Part shown: piece by piece, positions 34,414 to 47,330 of the stretch
Layout: each line of letters starts with the position of its first letter
How positions within the stretch are numbered: the stretch's first letter is position 1
Assembly (NCBI GenBank): GCA_964006375.1
Contig: OZ023269.1
Location: 3,472,001 to 3,536,000, forward strand
DNA: 64,000 bases
Direction: 5' to 3'
Origin: Tillus elongatus
Taxonomy: Eukaryota; Arthropoda; Insecta; Coleoptera; Cleridae
Notes under the pieces: model-generated
Databases searched by the model: none
Told to the model about the DNA's origin: nothing
Seen by the model: only the letters and a program-made list of their open reading frames with translations
Position numbers and translations under genes: made by a program

Positions 34414-34599
34414 TTTAAATTTAATGTATATCGTATGTAATCTCTTTCTTCAGAAAAATACCGTCACAAAAGGGCTATAACATTTTCAAATTAATTTTTC
34501 TCGTGTCTCCTGACCCTCTTGCTCCAAGAAAACTTAATATATAAGTCTATAATATGTAATAGAGTTTGTTTAACAGACAAATATTTTGTTCTTGAACGC

Positions 34600-35310
34600 T
34601 TCTCTTACCGCCAGGGCCAACAAATATTTTTTTAAATTAAATGCCTATAACTTTTTTTGTGTCTAGATCTCCAAATATTTATTAATAGTACACTTTTATT
34701 ATTATTATTATTATTATTTATTCATTGATAAAAATTATACAGTATGCCTATACAATAAGTTTAGGACTTGTGCTGTACATTTTCATAATTTTAAAAGTTA
34801 TATCTAAAGCAATGTGACAATTATATATCAAATTCAGCAAACTTCAAATTTTGACAAACCAGGTAACAAAATTTCTTCACTTTTATTTCTTCAATCTAAT
34901 GCTTCACCCATTGCCTTCATTTATGATATTTCTAAATATGCGTACCCGATTTGGCTGCCATAGTTTTCTTATTTTCAGAAATACAAAAATTTTCCAGAAG
35001 GAAACTCAAAGCTTTCCCGGAAAAACTGATCCTATGTTCCTAAGTAACGAACTCATCCAAGCAACTTATAACCTGCCGAATTTCACCACAATTATTTTTT
35101 GAGTAGGTGATACACTCGCGCGCACACGCACGTACGCGCGCGCTCGTGCGTGCGTGCGTGTTTGTATTTATATACGAATGAAACTTTCCCCGGATTTGGT
35201 TTCTAGAAGACCTATTTCGCGCTCATTTAAATAATTTTTTTCAGAATTCGAACATCTGCTGATCAGTGCATTTTTTTCTACGAAACGTCAGTAACAAAGA
35301 TATTCATCTT
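34600..35310 (-). repeat. T element whose slot holds a GC-rich dinucleotide tract
   Basis: The R module (CTAAGTAACGAACTCATCC, then TTTTTTGAGTAGGTGATAC) is followed by a CG/CA/TG tract (35115-35161) and a degenerate L module (GAAACTTTCCCCGGATTTGG). A small TTA microsatellite lies at 34697-34718. Confidence 0.8.
35115..35161. repeat. Alternating purine-pyrimidine CG/CA/TG tract
   Basis: About 47 bp of near-perfect alternation (GCGCGCACACGCACGTACGC and on) sits exactly where other T copies carry (TA)n. Such alternation can favour left-handed DNA. Confidence 0.9.
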
Positions 35311-35374
35311 ATCGCAATGAAGTTATAAAAGTGGAGCTTGAATCTTAAGTTATTTGATAAAATTGGTCTATCCG

Positions 35375-35575
35375 ACATTTTGACATGGGCACATCTCTTT
35401 ATCAGGACTTCATCCAGTATTTACCCCGTTCGTTTTAAGGGCCAACGCTTTAAAATACAAATCAACTCCTTATTTCTAAATTATTGTCAGCTTTTAAAAT
35501 ATTTACACAGGTTTATGTATGACATAATAATGGCTGTCAGTTCTAAGTGAAAACTATTTCATCTTGCGTTAGTGT
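35375..35575 (+). repeat. Unnamed repeat shared with 40700-40910
   Basis: Both carry TTTACACAG(G/C)TTTATGTAT and AATGGCTG(T/C)CAGTTC in the same order over about 200 bp with moderate divergence. No coding signal. Confidence 0.7.
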
Positions 35576-35579
35576 CAAC

Positions 35580-35995
35580 TACCCAATTGAAAGAGCATTT
35601 GCCCGATACAATTTCGGTTCCTTTATCTTCTGTGATTCTTATTTTATTTCTAAAAAACTTAACTTCAACAGAAGCGCTGCCCTGTCGGATTACAAAAAAT
35701 ATGAGGAGTTCAATTGTTTCTAATTGTCTGAACCTACATTTTCTAAACAATCTCTTCAATCTGTTGATTGTTTGGCCAAGCATGAAGCACATTTTTTATT
35801 GTAACTTTTATAAGCTTTATTTTAAAAAAACAATAGATCGCTTCATATTTTCTATTATCTGTTTGGTTTTCGACTCAGCATCGTAAGCATATGATAGCTT
35901 TCAACCTGTTTACGTTAGTTAAATTTATTTTCATGTTGATTTTGTTTATGTTAACAAAACAACTTTTTAGTTTCTTTTACATAGTGGTTGTGAGT
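35580..35995. other. No recognised gene
   Basis: ORF 35572-35886 (104 codons) is open but has no recognisable family and an AT-driven composition. I do not call it a gene. Confidence 0.45.
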
Positions 35996-35999
35996 AAGA

Positions 36000-36310
36000 T
36001 TTTATTAAAGCGTGTTGAATAGCTTAACTAAAGAAATTATAACTCAACAAAGCTTCGGTAATCTTCACTCAGTTTCACACATTACGTAATTTGCATCAAA
36101 GTTCCGATGAAAACCGTCCTTCAGAGTCTAATTTAAACTACAAACTTAGGAGTTTCTTGTAAAATTGGACAAAATAGTTAACCCGTTATCCACGGTGGTT
36201 ACAATTTAAGCTAATAGTTTTCCGTAGAATTTATACCGGTAGTTCCCTTTTATAAATTGCATGTCTTACGCATTACATTATCATTTCTATTGAAATCCCG
36301 ACACGACTGC
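36000..36310 (-). repeat. Unnamed repeat, inverted partner of 30640-30920
   Basis: The minus strand carries TCAATTAGTAATGCAGTCGT and TGCAATTTATAAAAGGGAA as at 30665-30760. Confidence 0.65.
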
Positions 36311-36325
36311 ATTACTAATTGAAAA

Positions 36326-36767
36326 CTCTGGACGCAGCAAGTGCGTTATAAAAGTGAATTTTAATTAAAATGTTTTTACTTACAAATATATCGCTCTAAT
36401 GCGAGCAGGCATCAATTTGGTTACCGGTATAACCTATATAGTAGGAACAATGTAACATATTTTATCATAATAACAATTTGAAGATGTACAAAAATTTTTC
36501 GAAAATAAACTTTAAATGTTTCCGAGGAAACTGGTCTCCTAGCCAATGAACCTTAGGTTAATAGCAAATTGAGTTATTCAAATTTGAAACATTTAATGAA
36601 AATTCGCAAACAAAGCACCCTTGCTGCGTTCAAACAAAAATGTTCCGAAAATAAAGTTAAATGTTGGTTCCCTAACCAACAAAACTTACGTTAATAGCAA
36701 ATTGAGTTATTGAAATTTGAAGGATTTAATGAAAATGTGCTACCAAAATGCACTTACTGCGTCCAGA
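36326..36767. repeat. M element plus adjoining M right half
   Basis: A full-length copy (36326-36633) is followed directly by a second right half ending CACTTACTGCGTCCAG at 36767, the same arrangement as at 29341-30215. Confidence 0.8.
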
Positions 36768-36834
36768 TTTTTTTCTCACAAACATGCATCATATTTCGAT
36801 AAAAAATGCTAAAATGCAGTCACAAATTTGTTCT

Positions 36835-37402
36835 TCGAAAATTAGCTAAAAATTATAGACCGTTAAACCATAAACTTCACTAAACCTACAGCGAGAGCAT
36901 CAACTTAACTAAACCGACAGCCAAAGCATCAGAGAAAGGGTCTATTTGAAATGAATTTTCTGTAAATATTTTAGTAAAATGAAGGGCACTGACGGTTGAA
37001 TCTGAAACTTAAGGGTTCGCAGAACACTCTTCTTGCAATATTTTCTTTTTACAATCCGTATTTGTTTCACGTTCTTTGCCTAAACAGTGCCAATTTTGAC
37101 GTTTTAAATTGCGAGTTTTCGAGGAAAACTCCAAAATTTGTTTCTTTAGCTGCCCGTTACTTTTTGTCCTTAAATTTTGGTACATGGTTCACTCCTTATA
37201 ATACAAATACGCATACCAAATCTGGTTGCCCTCACTTTGTTGCTTCCGGAGATATGAATTTTTTTTAAAGAGAAAACACAAAATTTTTCGGAAAAACCTG
37301 GTCCGATCTTCCTGGCTAACGAACTTATCCAAGCCACTTGCAAAAAGAAGGTACTCACCAAATTTGATCAAGATCATTGTATTATTTTTTGAGTTATCGG
37401 TA

Positions 37403-37448
<46 letters not shown>

Positions 37449-37485
37449 ATGGATCTCCCCATTAGTGAATTTTTTTAAGAAAGTT
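36835..37485 (-). repeat. T element, long R - TA - hairpin
   Basis: The R module starts at TAAAAATTATAGACCGTTAA and reaches GAGTTATCGGTACG. The TA run is at 37405-37445. The L module is reduced to CATGGATCTCCCCATTAG before the hairpin at 37460-37485. Confidence 0.85.
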
Positions 37486-37489
37486 CACT

Positions 37490-37650
37490 GAAAAAGAAAA
37501 TTTGAATCACCAACGACTTATGGGCCACCTGTAATTGTAGTAATATTTTTTAAGGTGTAGCTCAAGACACCCTATAATTAATGTATACATTTTTTTCGTA
37601 TCTTGCATAACAACGGATATATTGAGCTTTAAAGATTTTTTACGAAAATT
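37490..37650 (-). repeat. P element copy
   Basis: ATCACCAACGACTTATGGGC and GTAGCTCAAGACACCCTATA occur in the same order as in the other P copies. Confidence 0.7.
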
Positions 37651-37654
37651 CGAC

Positions 37655-38194
37655 AAAACTGATATATCATTAACCAATAAACTCTATAGCCAACACTACT
37701 ACCAAAGCATCAGAGAAAGGGTCTATTTGAAATGAATTTTCTGAGAATATTTTAGTAAAATGAAGGACGATTGAAACTAAGACTTCAGGCTTTGTAAAAC
37801 ATTATTCTTCAGACATTTTTCTTCATTAGCTCATATTAGTTTCAGGTTCATTGCCTAAATATTATGAATTTTCACATTTTAAATCGCGACTTTGACGTTT
37901 TGAGGAAAACCCAAGTATATTGTTCTTTAAATGCCTGTAACTTTTTTGTCTTTTAACTTACAGAGCTAAATTTTGGTAGGTAACTTACCTATAATGATGT
38001 AAACCCGCGTAACAAGTTTTACTTTGTTAATTCCGAATATATTAATTTTTTTCGAAAGAAAACACAAAATTTTCCGGGAAAATATCGGCTGATTTTCCTG
38101 GCTAACGAACTGATCCAAGCCACTTGCCAAAGGAAGGTACTCACCAAGTTTGATCAAAATCGGTGCATTATTTTTTTAGTTATAGGTATGACAC

Positions 38195-38263
<69 letters not shown>
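37655..38263 (-). repeat. T element, long R - TA, no L module
   Basis: A long R module (AAAGGGTCTATTTGAAATGA) ends at a TA run (38199-38263). After it the sequence is unrelated, so the L end is lost. Confidence 0.8.
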
Positions 38264-38266
<3 letters not shown>

Positions 38267-38410
38267 AGAAATAATTCGTTCTCGGTTTCAACCCCGTTTA
38301 AAATTAACTGAAACTTCACGTTCAGGTTCCCGCTTTGAGGCCATTTTCAAGACGGTAAGTAAATATCAAAGAAAATGAAGGCTCAATGTACCTACTTAGC
38401 AGATCTGACT

Positions 38411-38603
38411 GGGGAAAAATTTTATTAGAGAAGCATGCAAAAATAAAATTTCAAAAACTTGAAAGAAAATAAGTCAACTAAAAACCAAAATTTTAATCAA
38501 ATGAAAATAGTTAAGCGATTGCGAGAAAAATATTGTTTTTATGTTAAAGCATATAAAGGCAATAAGGTTGTGATTTTGGACAAGAACGAGTACATAGATA
38601 GAT
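38411..38603 (+). pseudogene. PLE N-terminal fragment (PLE-3)
   Basis: It reads NLKENKSTKNQNFNQMKIVK and VKAYKGNKVVILDKNEYIDR, collinear with 15710-15897. No other PLE domain adjoins it. Confidence 0.7.
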
Positions 38604-38685
38604 AATAATAATAATAATATAATATATTTATTCGCACCATCAATACATAAAAAAATGTGTAGAACACGTCAACATTTAAAAAAAG

Positions 38686-39836
<1,151 letters not shown>

Positions 39837-40140
39837 CATAAATAAACACAGGAATTACAATTCAAAAAAACTATACAATCATTATATTGATTACCAACAG
39901 CTACAACTTGTCAGCTAAAAAATCCTCAATATTATAATAGGCCTTTGCCGCCAGAATATTATTCAGTCTTTTTCTCATCTTTGCAGGTGGAAGCTCCTTT
40001 ATCTGCACCGTCAGTTTGTTGTATACACAGCTACCAAAAATGATTTCCGACGTTAAAAATAGCCTAAAGAGTTGTCACAATCTCATATCAAAATAATTAG
40101 TAAGAAAGTTACAAATTGAAAATCCTAAGGTTCCCAAAAG

Positions 40141-40450
40141 TAAAATAAATACCGACAGAAGCACGTCCGAGAGATAAGAAAAGAATACAAATATTTCCAC
40201 CAAACGAAATATGCTAATTTAGGTGTCGTTGAACCTCCCCAAATCACTAGTGACCGACCATCTGCAGAACTGCAGAAGAATATAAATAGAGTTGCGGATA
40301 TAAGATATTTAGAATTCGTCGTCCTCTGATGACGCTGGATTGGTTAGTGAAACAATCTTCAGGTTTTTTAAATGTGTTGTGGTGATTTGGGTTCTTCAAG
40401 TGTGCTTATCAGTGCTCGTCACAGGTTTCAATCTTCATTTGGTTACTATG
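40141..40450 (+). repeat. PLE terminal repeat with hammerhead-like motif
   Basis: It is homologous to 62751-63010 over about 250 bp. At 40326-40360 it contains CTGATGA, one extra C, an imperfect stem II, GAAAC and a short stem III ending TTC. CCT before and AGG after can pair as a minimal stem I. Confidence 0.55.
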
Positions 40451-40699
40451 TATAACTGTCCCTCTGTTATTATGTTATTTTACACAGACTTATTGTATAA
40501 ACATACCGCATAATTTTTACCACTGTAAAGTATTATTATTATTATTTTGTGCGCAATGTATTTTAAATAGTTCAGTCAAGGCTTGATAATAAAATGCTTT
40601 CAGTACAAATAATTACGTTTTACATATGCACATTACAAACTATTAAAAGGCTTCTTGGGAATCTTTTGCGTTATTTTGTAAAGCTTCTGTATCCTTTAT

Positions 40700-40910
40700 T
40701 TTGACAGGGGCATATATTTTATCATTAGGATCTCATTTAATATTTATCCCGTTCCTTTTCAGGGCTAACACTTTCAAATACAAATTAGCTCTTTATTTGA
40801 GAGTTGCTGTCGGCTTTTTAAATATTTACACAGCTTTATGTATAAAATACTAATGGCTGCCAGTTCAAAAGTGAAAACTATTTTATGTTTAACTAATGTC
40901 AACACACCAA
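40700..40910 (+). repeat. Unnamed repeat shared with 35375-35575
   Basis: Collinear partner of the earlier copy. An M terminus follows at 40918. Confidence 0.7.
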
Positions 40911-40917
40911 TAAAAAA

Positions 40918-41200
40918 CTCTGGACGCAGCAAGTGCGTTATGGTAGCTAATTTTCGTAAAAATATTTTTAATTGAAAATATGTCTTACTTTTAAAAGAAG
41001 ATCATTTCTTTGGCAGTATAACCTGTATTGTAGTAACAATGTACCAGATTTCATTAAAATAGCATTGTTGTTTCAAAAAGTACAAACATTTTCGGAAAAT
41101 AAACTTCAAAGGTTCCAGAAAAAACTGGTCCGATTTTCCTGGGCAACGAACCTCTTCAAGCTATTTACACACCTGCCAGGATATAAACAAACAACTTTAG
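40918..41200 (-). repeat. M-type end running into R-like sequence
   Basis: CTCTGGACGCAGCAAGTGCG at the left leads through M interior into CTGGTCCGATTTTCCTGGGC, an R-module phrase. It is a chimera or a truncated composite copy. Confidence 0.7.
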
Positions 41201-41204
41201 GACC

Positions 41205-41690
41205 AAAAAAAAAATTGTAAAAAAATTCATTATTTCTTTTTACAGAAATTGCATTCAGTAATGTTACACTAAATTATATTTTTCACAAAAATTCGACAAC
41301 TTTTTTTACAATAACATACTAATTATTTATTATTAATTACCAACATATCACAAAAATCTTACAAAAAATGATTTCTACGGAAACACTCAAAACATTTCTG
41401 CGAAAACTTTTCAAATTCGGCCACTATTGGAGAGAACCTGTATACGGCAGCTCGATTGTTTCCACGAGTAATACAGACAAAAAGCTCTCTGAATGCGTCA
41501 TTTCCATGGGGTTCCGCTATCTATATTGGTAAAAACGCCGTATCACAATTAGTGATATGTGCCAAAAACGTGAAAAGTTCCGAATTAATTGAAATAACTC
41601 AAAAACGATGAACGATATCATTTTCTTTTTCTTTTTCCTTACAAGCGTGCATTATAATTCTATAGGAAATACAAAAAATGCAATAACATA
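41205..41690. other. No recognised gene
   Basis: Unassigned AT-rich sequence. Confidence 0.5.
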
Positions 41691-41699
41691 AGCGGCTTC

Positions 41700-42099
<400 letters not shown>

Positions 42100-42112
<13 letters not shown>

Positions 42113-42890
42113 GTTATTAAATAGATTATTAAACCATAAACCCTATAGCTGAAACTACTGCCAAATAATCGGAAAGGTGGTCTATTTGAAATTGATTTTC
42201 CGAAATTATTTGAGTAAAATGAAGGACAATGATGGTTGAAAATGAAACTTAAGGCTTTGTAAAACACACTTATTATGACATTTCTTCGACATAATCACTA
42301 TTTGTTTCAGATTCGTTGTCTGAGAATTGCCAGTTTTGACGTTTCAAATCGCGACATTGACGTTTTAAGAAGGAAAATCATATAATCTTTAAAATATTTT
42401 TTCTGCTATTTCTTGACCTTTTTGCGTTAAGGAAACTCAACCGTTGTGTGTAGCATTCGATTGGTTTTGTTAATCACACAAAATATTTTGTTCTTGTGCT
42501 TTCATCTGATCACCAGTGGTACCCGATTTTTTTCTTTAAATACCTATAACTTTTTTCTCTTAACTTCGAGATATGAATTTCGGTATGTGGGGCAAGTTTG
42601 ATAGTGGAAAGGTATGTGCCTAATGTATGTGTATGTTGTTATCATAGCTCTGTTATTTTCGGAGATAAAAAAAAATCCGAAAGAAAACCCAAAATTTTCC
42701 AGGAAAAACTGGCGCGATTTTCCTGGCTAACGAATTATCAAAGCCACTTACATATAACAATTGAAAATGACACCGGATATGGATTCTATGAGTCCTAGTT
42801 CGCGGTCATTTGCAAAAAAAAATTCAAAATTCAAAAGTCGGGATCTACCCATTAGTGACTTTTTCTACGAAAATTCACTAATAACGTTTC
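42100..42890 (-). repeat. T element lacking a microsatellite
   Basis: A long R module continues to CCACTTACATATAACAATTG and goes directly into the L module (AAATGACACCGGATATGG) and hairpin (42857-42885). The slot holds only ACATATAA. Confidence 0.85.
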
Positions 42891-43270
42891 GATTATCAAA
42901 AACCATTAATGATATTTTTAGTAAACTTTAAAAAAAGGATAAAATTTTCCATGTATCTGGAGTATTATATTGTATTCCATGTAGTAATTATAATTTAAAA
43001 TACATTGACCAAACAAGCAAAGTCCTTATAGATAGATTAGCACAGTACAAGAGTATAATACGTATACAAAAAAAAAATTGTGGTTTGTCTGAAAATAATC
43101 TTGAAACTGGCCATTTTATAAACTTTAGTAATGTCTCTATTTTACATTGTGAAATATTAAACAATAAAATAAGATTTTGAAATTACTTTTAATCACAATT
43201 TGATAAACTTAAAGAAAGATAATAGTTTTCTAAATCGCTACCCTTATTTATATTTCCCTGACAAAAACAA
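42890..43270 (+). pseudogene. PLE GIY-YIG endonuclease fragment (PLE-4)
   Basis: The frame reads FHVSGVLYCIPCSNYNLKYI then DQTSKVLIDRLAQYKS, a GIY-YIG N-terminus with GVLY for GIY and YID for YIG. ENNLETGHFINFSNV follows. It is a relic with stops. Confidence 0.75.
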
Positions 43271-43468
43271 AAAAACAAATTAAATACATAATAGTCAGCA
43301 TGCATATGTCAGTTTGAGTCTTATAAACTTCATCAATTTTCACAAAATTTTGCTCATGTTTGTTATTTAATATATTTTTCAAGTTAAATTATAAAACTCG
43401 CTTTATATGTAAGTATTTAAAACATTTGTATTTTTCTTATGTAAATTTTAATGTTTTTCTTTCCATGT

Positions 43469-43560
43469 TGTAGCCTTGATAATAAAATAAATTATCCCGA
43501 AAGCTCCGCAAGTTAAAACCTGACGGCTATCCCACAATTTTTTAAATATTACTATTACCG
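43469..43560 (+). other. PLE 3'-terminal sequence
   Basis: TGTAGCCTTGATAATAAAAT followed by CCCGAAAGCTCCGCAAG resembles 4015-4110. It lies downstream of a GIY-YIG fragment as expected for a PLE end. Confidence 0.5.
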
Positions 43561-43572
43561 TCACAAAAGCTG

Positions 43573-43577
<5 letters not shown>

Positions 43578-43632
<55 letters not shown>
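43578..43632. repeat. (TA)n tract
   Basis: A TA run of about 55 bp, not adjoined by recognisable T modules. Confidence 0.95.
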
Positions 43633-43634
<2 letters not shown>

Positions 43635-43639
43635 CTATA

Positions 43640-44800
43640 TCATAGTTTTTGAAAAATGTTTGTCGTTAATTCTTTCTCAGGATAGTAAAAACAAACTAAT
43701 AATATAAAAAAGAATTTTGGTGGATGTAAGGGGAATTATACCTGGTTAAATAAATTTGTTGAGGTAGAGTCTGTTGCTAGACGACAAGTAACAATAATAT
43801 AAATTTTAAATACACACAAATGGAATCATTTTGAAAATTATACAATATGAATCCATAGGTAAATTTGCGAGCCTTTAGATTTGGGAAAAATTAGTTTTAT
43901 AAAGAAAAAAGGTTCAATATAGTTTTCAATTGGCAATTCCCATATTTATCATACGAAATGAAACCAAAATTGTGACGTTTTAACCAACTATGTATCCATA
44001 ACAATAAGACTTAGTAGTAGAAAAAATAAATCAAGTAAGAGGGGATGACAAATTGTCAGTAGAGAAATAAAGTAAAAAGATTGTTTTGAAATGGAACATC
44101 AGCCAAAAAGTCATATAAGAGAATACCTATATCACATCATTAGAAAGGAGAAAAATATAATTTAGAGACAGAGAGAAATATGAGAACATCAGCCGAAAAG
44201 GCATATAAGTAAGTCTATTATATTACGAGAACAGAAAACATCACTGTGAACAAAGAATTCGAAGACAACTAATTTAGAAGAGAGTGTAAATAGGGCCACC
44301 AAAATTTAGATATTTGTCGTTAGAAGTAGCAAGCAAGAATTCTGGCGAGACATTCATAAAATTTTGTGTAGTTTAGTCCAAATTTCATAAACAGTAAATT
44401 AATAGTTTGACAGAACACAGGAAGAAGACAGAAACAAAACATCCACTTTGTAATCAAGAAATTCATAAGTGATTTTATTAACTTAGAGAGACAAGTAAGA
44501 TATTTATAATTACAATAATAGGAAAGCAATTTTAGGTAGTTTTATTGTTTAAGTGTTCTCATTTTCATTTATTTTATTGTATTCATAATTCATTTAGCCT
44601 TAATTATACTCAGTATTTTGAAAATTTTGGTTTCATTTCATTTGTCCAGTTCTTGATAAGTTATCCAGTCCTTTTTTTGAGAAATAAATTATTTGATTTA
44701 AATTTTTGTCAACTTCATTGACAAGTTTTCATAGTGCCAGAACCCCCTCTGAGAAACAAAAATATCATCATAAATTATAAAAACACTATAAATATTTATA
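43640..44800. other. No gene; small direct repeat
   Basis: AACATCAGCCAAAAAGTCAT at 44096 recurs with two changes at 44187. Otherwise AT-rich with no coding signal. Confidence 0.5.
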
Positions 44801-44804
44801 CCGT

Positions 44805-45215
<411 letters not shown>

Positions 45216-45344
45216 CTGCCCTGAAAACCACAGGAGGACACAAGACTAAAATATTTGTTTGTTAGACAAAATCTGCTAAAGATTACATATAAATATTATT
45301 TTTGTTGGCGCATACTTATAGAATATTGGGTAAATTATTTGTCT

Positions 45345-45385
45345 GAAAAATCGCTACCATAACGCACTTCCTGCGTTCAAACTTT
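45345..45385. repeat. M-type end fragment
   Basis: AATCGCTACCATAACGCACT followed by TCCTGCGTTC. Confidence 0.7.
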
Positions 45386-45555
45386 TTTTTACTTTCTATT
45401 ATAAGCTATTTAGGTAACTTATTATTAAGAATCAATTTATTCATATTACTATTATTTAGAAATAAACTTTTAAATTATTATTATACAAATTTGCATAAAT
45501 CGAACGATATTCTTAATACATTTTGTGATCCTTAAAATCTGATCATTTCTGATCA

Positions 45556-45790
45556 ATAAACTTTACATAAGTACACTTGGAGAACCCCAATCACCACAAC
45601 ACATCTTTTTAAAGACGTGAAGATCGTTTCACCAGTTTTCAGGTTAGGTCACCAGATGATGAAAAATGGTGAATATTTCATCATCTGATGACGCTAACCT
45701 TGTTAGTGAAACGATCGTCAGGTCTTTAAAAAGATGTTTTGTGGTGATTTTGGTTCTCCAATTGTATTTATCAGTGCTCATCACAAGTTC
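45556..45790. repeat. Inverted pair of PLE terminal repeats with hammerhead-like motif
   Basis: Arms of about 58 bp (45556-45614 and 45706-45765) are inverted copies. The right copy has CTGATGA (45685-45691), an extra C, stem II GCTAAC/GTTAGT, GAA, and AC-GATC-GT then C45719. The left copy is a decayed version. Confidence 0.65.
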
Positions 45791-45799
45791 CAGCCTTTT

Positions 45800-47330
45800 G
45801 ATTTAGTGAAACTTCAAATATTTATTAAAAACCTTTATTGGAAAAATATTTCATACAGGTGAAAAAATCTTATCTTTTTAATTTTGAAAATTTAGTGACT
45901 AAGAAACGAAAATTTTGTAAAACGTTCACATTCAAGATATGGTATATTAATCAAAAAATTATAGAAATTTTCTCAGAGAATCTATAATATTGGATACAAA
46001 ATTTCGATTTCCTATTTTAAAACATATGTTGAGATACAGATATTTGGGACAGCCAATATATCAAAAGGTATTTTTAAAATACGGGCTCAACAGATTTTAA
46101 GTATCTTTATACGTATAGTGCATTACCATTCCGTTGTCTCATCCTGTATATAACAAGTAAGGAGAGTTAGTTTTTCATCATTTTGAACTAAGGCATATGG
46201 TAGAATTTCACATTTAATTTTTGCTAATAAAATTTTAAAAACTTAACAGTTAAAATTCATTAAAGTTCTAAAAGCAAAAACAAAATACTGTGTAACACAA
46301 GTGTTGCTGATGTACGAAATTTGTTAAATTATATTATGATTTTCTTTAATTTTAATGTCTTAATTTCCAAAACTTTTATTTTTAAATTTGCATTTTTATA
46401 TACAAATTTGTTTATCTGTCTTAAAGATATATTATCTGGTTTACTTTTATTCACTTTACCTATTATATTTTCAGCTTAATAACCTGCGTTCAGTTTGTTT
46501 TTGTATTCTAAAATCAAGTTTTGTTAATTTGGCAAACTTAATTTGACTGAATTTATTTTATTTATTATATGAAATAGTATGTACTATTTGCAAGTTTTGT
46601 TTTCTTTTTATTTAAAATTCTAGCATTGTCGGATTATATTTTATAAAACTGGTCTATGATAATTTGTTATAATCAAATATTATAATATAATAAATATTAA
46701 AATTTAAATTAATAAAACAAACACTGTACACTTAAATATCTTAGATTGCAAAAACTTATTTTTTTACTAAAATTTATATTCTAACAAGTTTTTGAATTGA
46801 TATTTAGTCGTTTTTTTTTATTATTTTACCTTTAATATTTAATATATTTTGCTATGCTGGTCCATAAATTTTTGTTTATAGATTTTTATTTATATATTTA
46901 TTTTATATTTATTTATTTTCCTTATGTAATACCATTTTCTATAAAGTGATCTTTAACTAAAATTCTTTACGGTACCAAAACACAATTAAAATGATTGTAA
47001 TTGATTACAAAAATAAGTTAATTTTTACATTGAATTTAGATGTTTGAGATGTAGTATATAGATTGTCCAAAAAATCACACTAAAGTTAATGCTCCAATGA
47101 ATTTCTTTTACATTCAAAAGATCTAACGATATACCTTCCCATTTACTTGATATTTCATAAATCTTCGATAACACCCTTTGCATTTTTTCTCCTGTAAAGC
47201 TCTCCGATAAGGAAAAGGGGTCTAAGCAAAAACGTAGATTCGTTAATTTTAGAGAAGGAACATTTGTTTTGTTAGACAGTTTCTTTTTAGAGAAGGAAGA
47301 TATTGTTGCGAACTAGTTGAATGTGATGTT
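45800..47330. other. No recognised gene
   Basis: A strongly AT-rich stretch without shared repeats, possibly intergenic or intronic host sequence. Confidence 0.5.

Larger units (their letters stand above)
33928..34465. repeat. Two SINE-like units head to head within inverted arms
   Basis: Outer arms 33928-33987 and 34404-34465 are inverted copies (GACGGTATTTTTCTGAAGC and its complement). Inside each lies a TA run (33983-34042 and 34340-34411), then the body phrase (GTAATGGGTTCGTT on the plus strand, its relative on the minus strand). The two tRNA-like heads meet in the middle. Confidence 0.85.

Noticed and set aside
35572..35886. 104-codon ORF as a host gene
   Set aside because: Composition is AT-driven, no domain is recognisable and no splice or promoter context supports it.
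43475..43520. A third type of hammerhead (GATAAT/ATTATC stem followed by CGAAAG)
   Set aside because: The stem is good but the CTGANGA core is missing, so only a stem-loop can be claimed.
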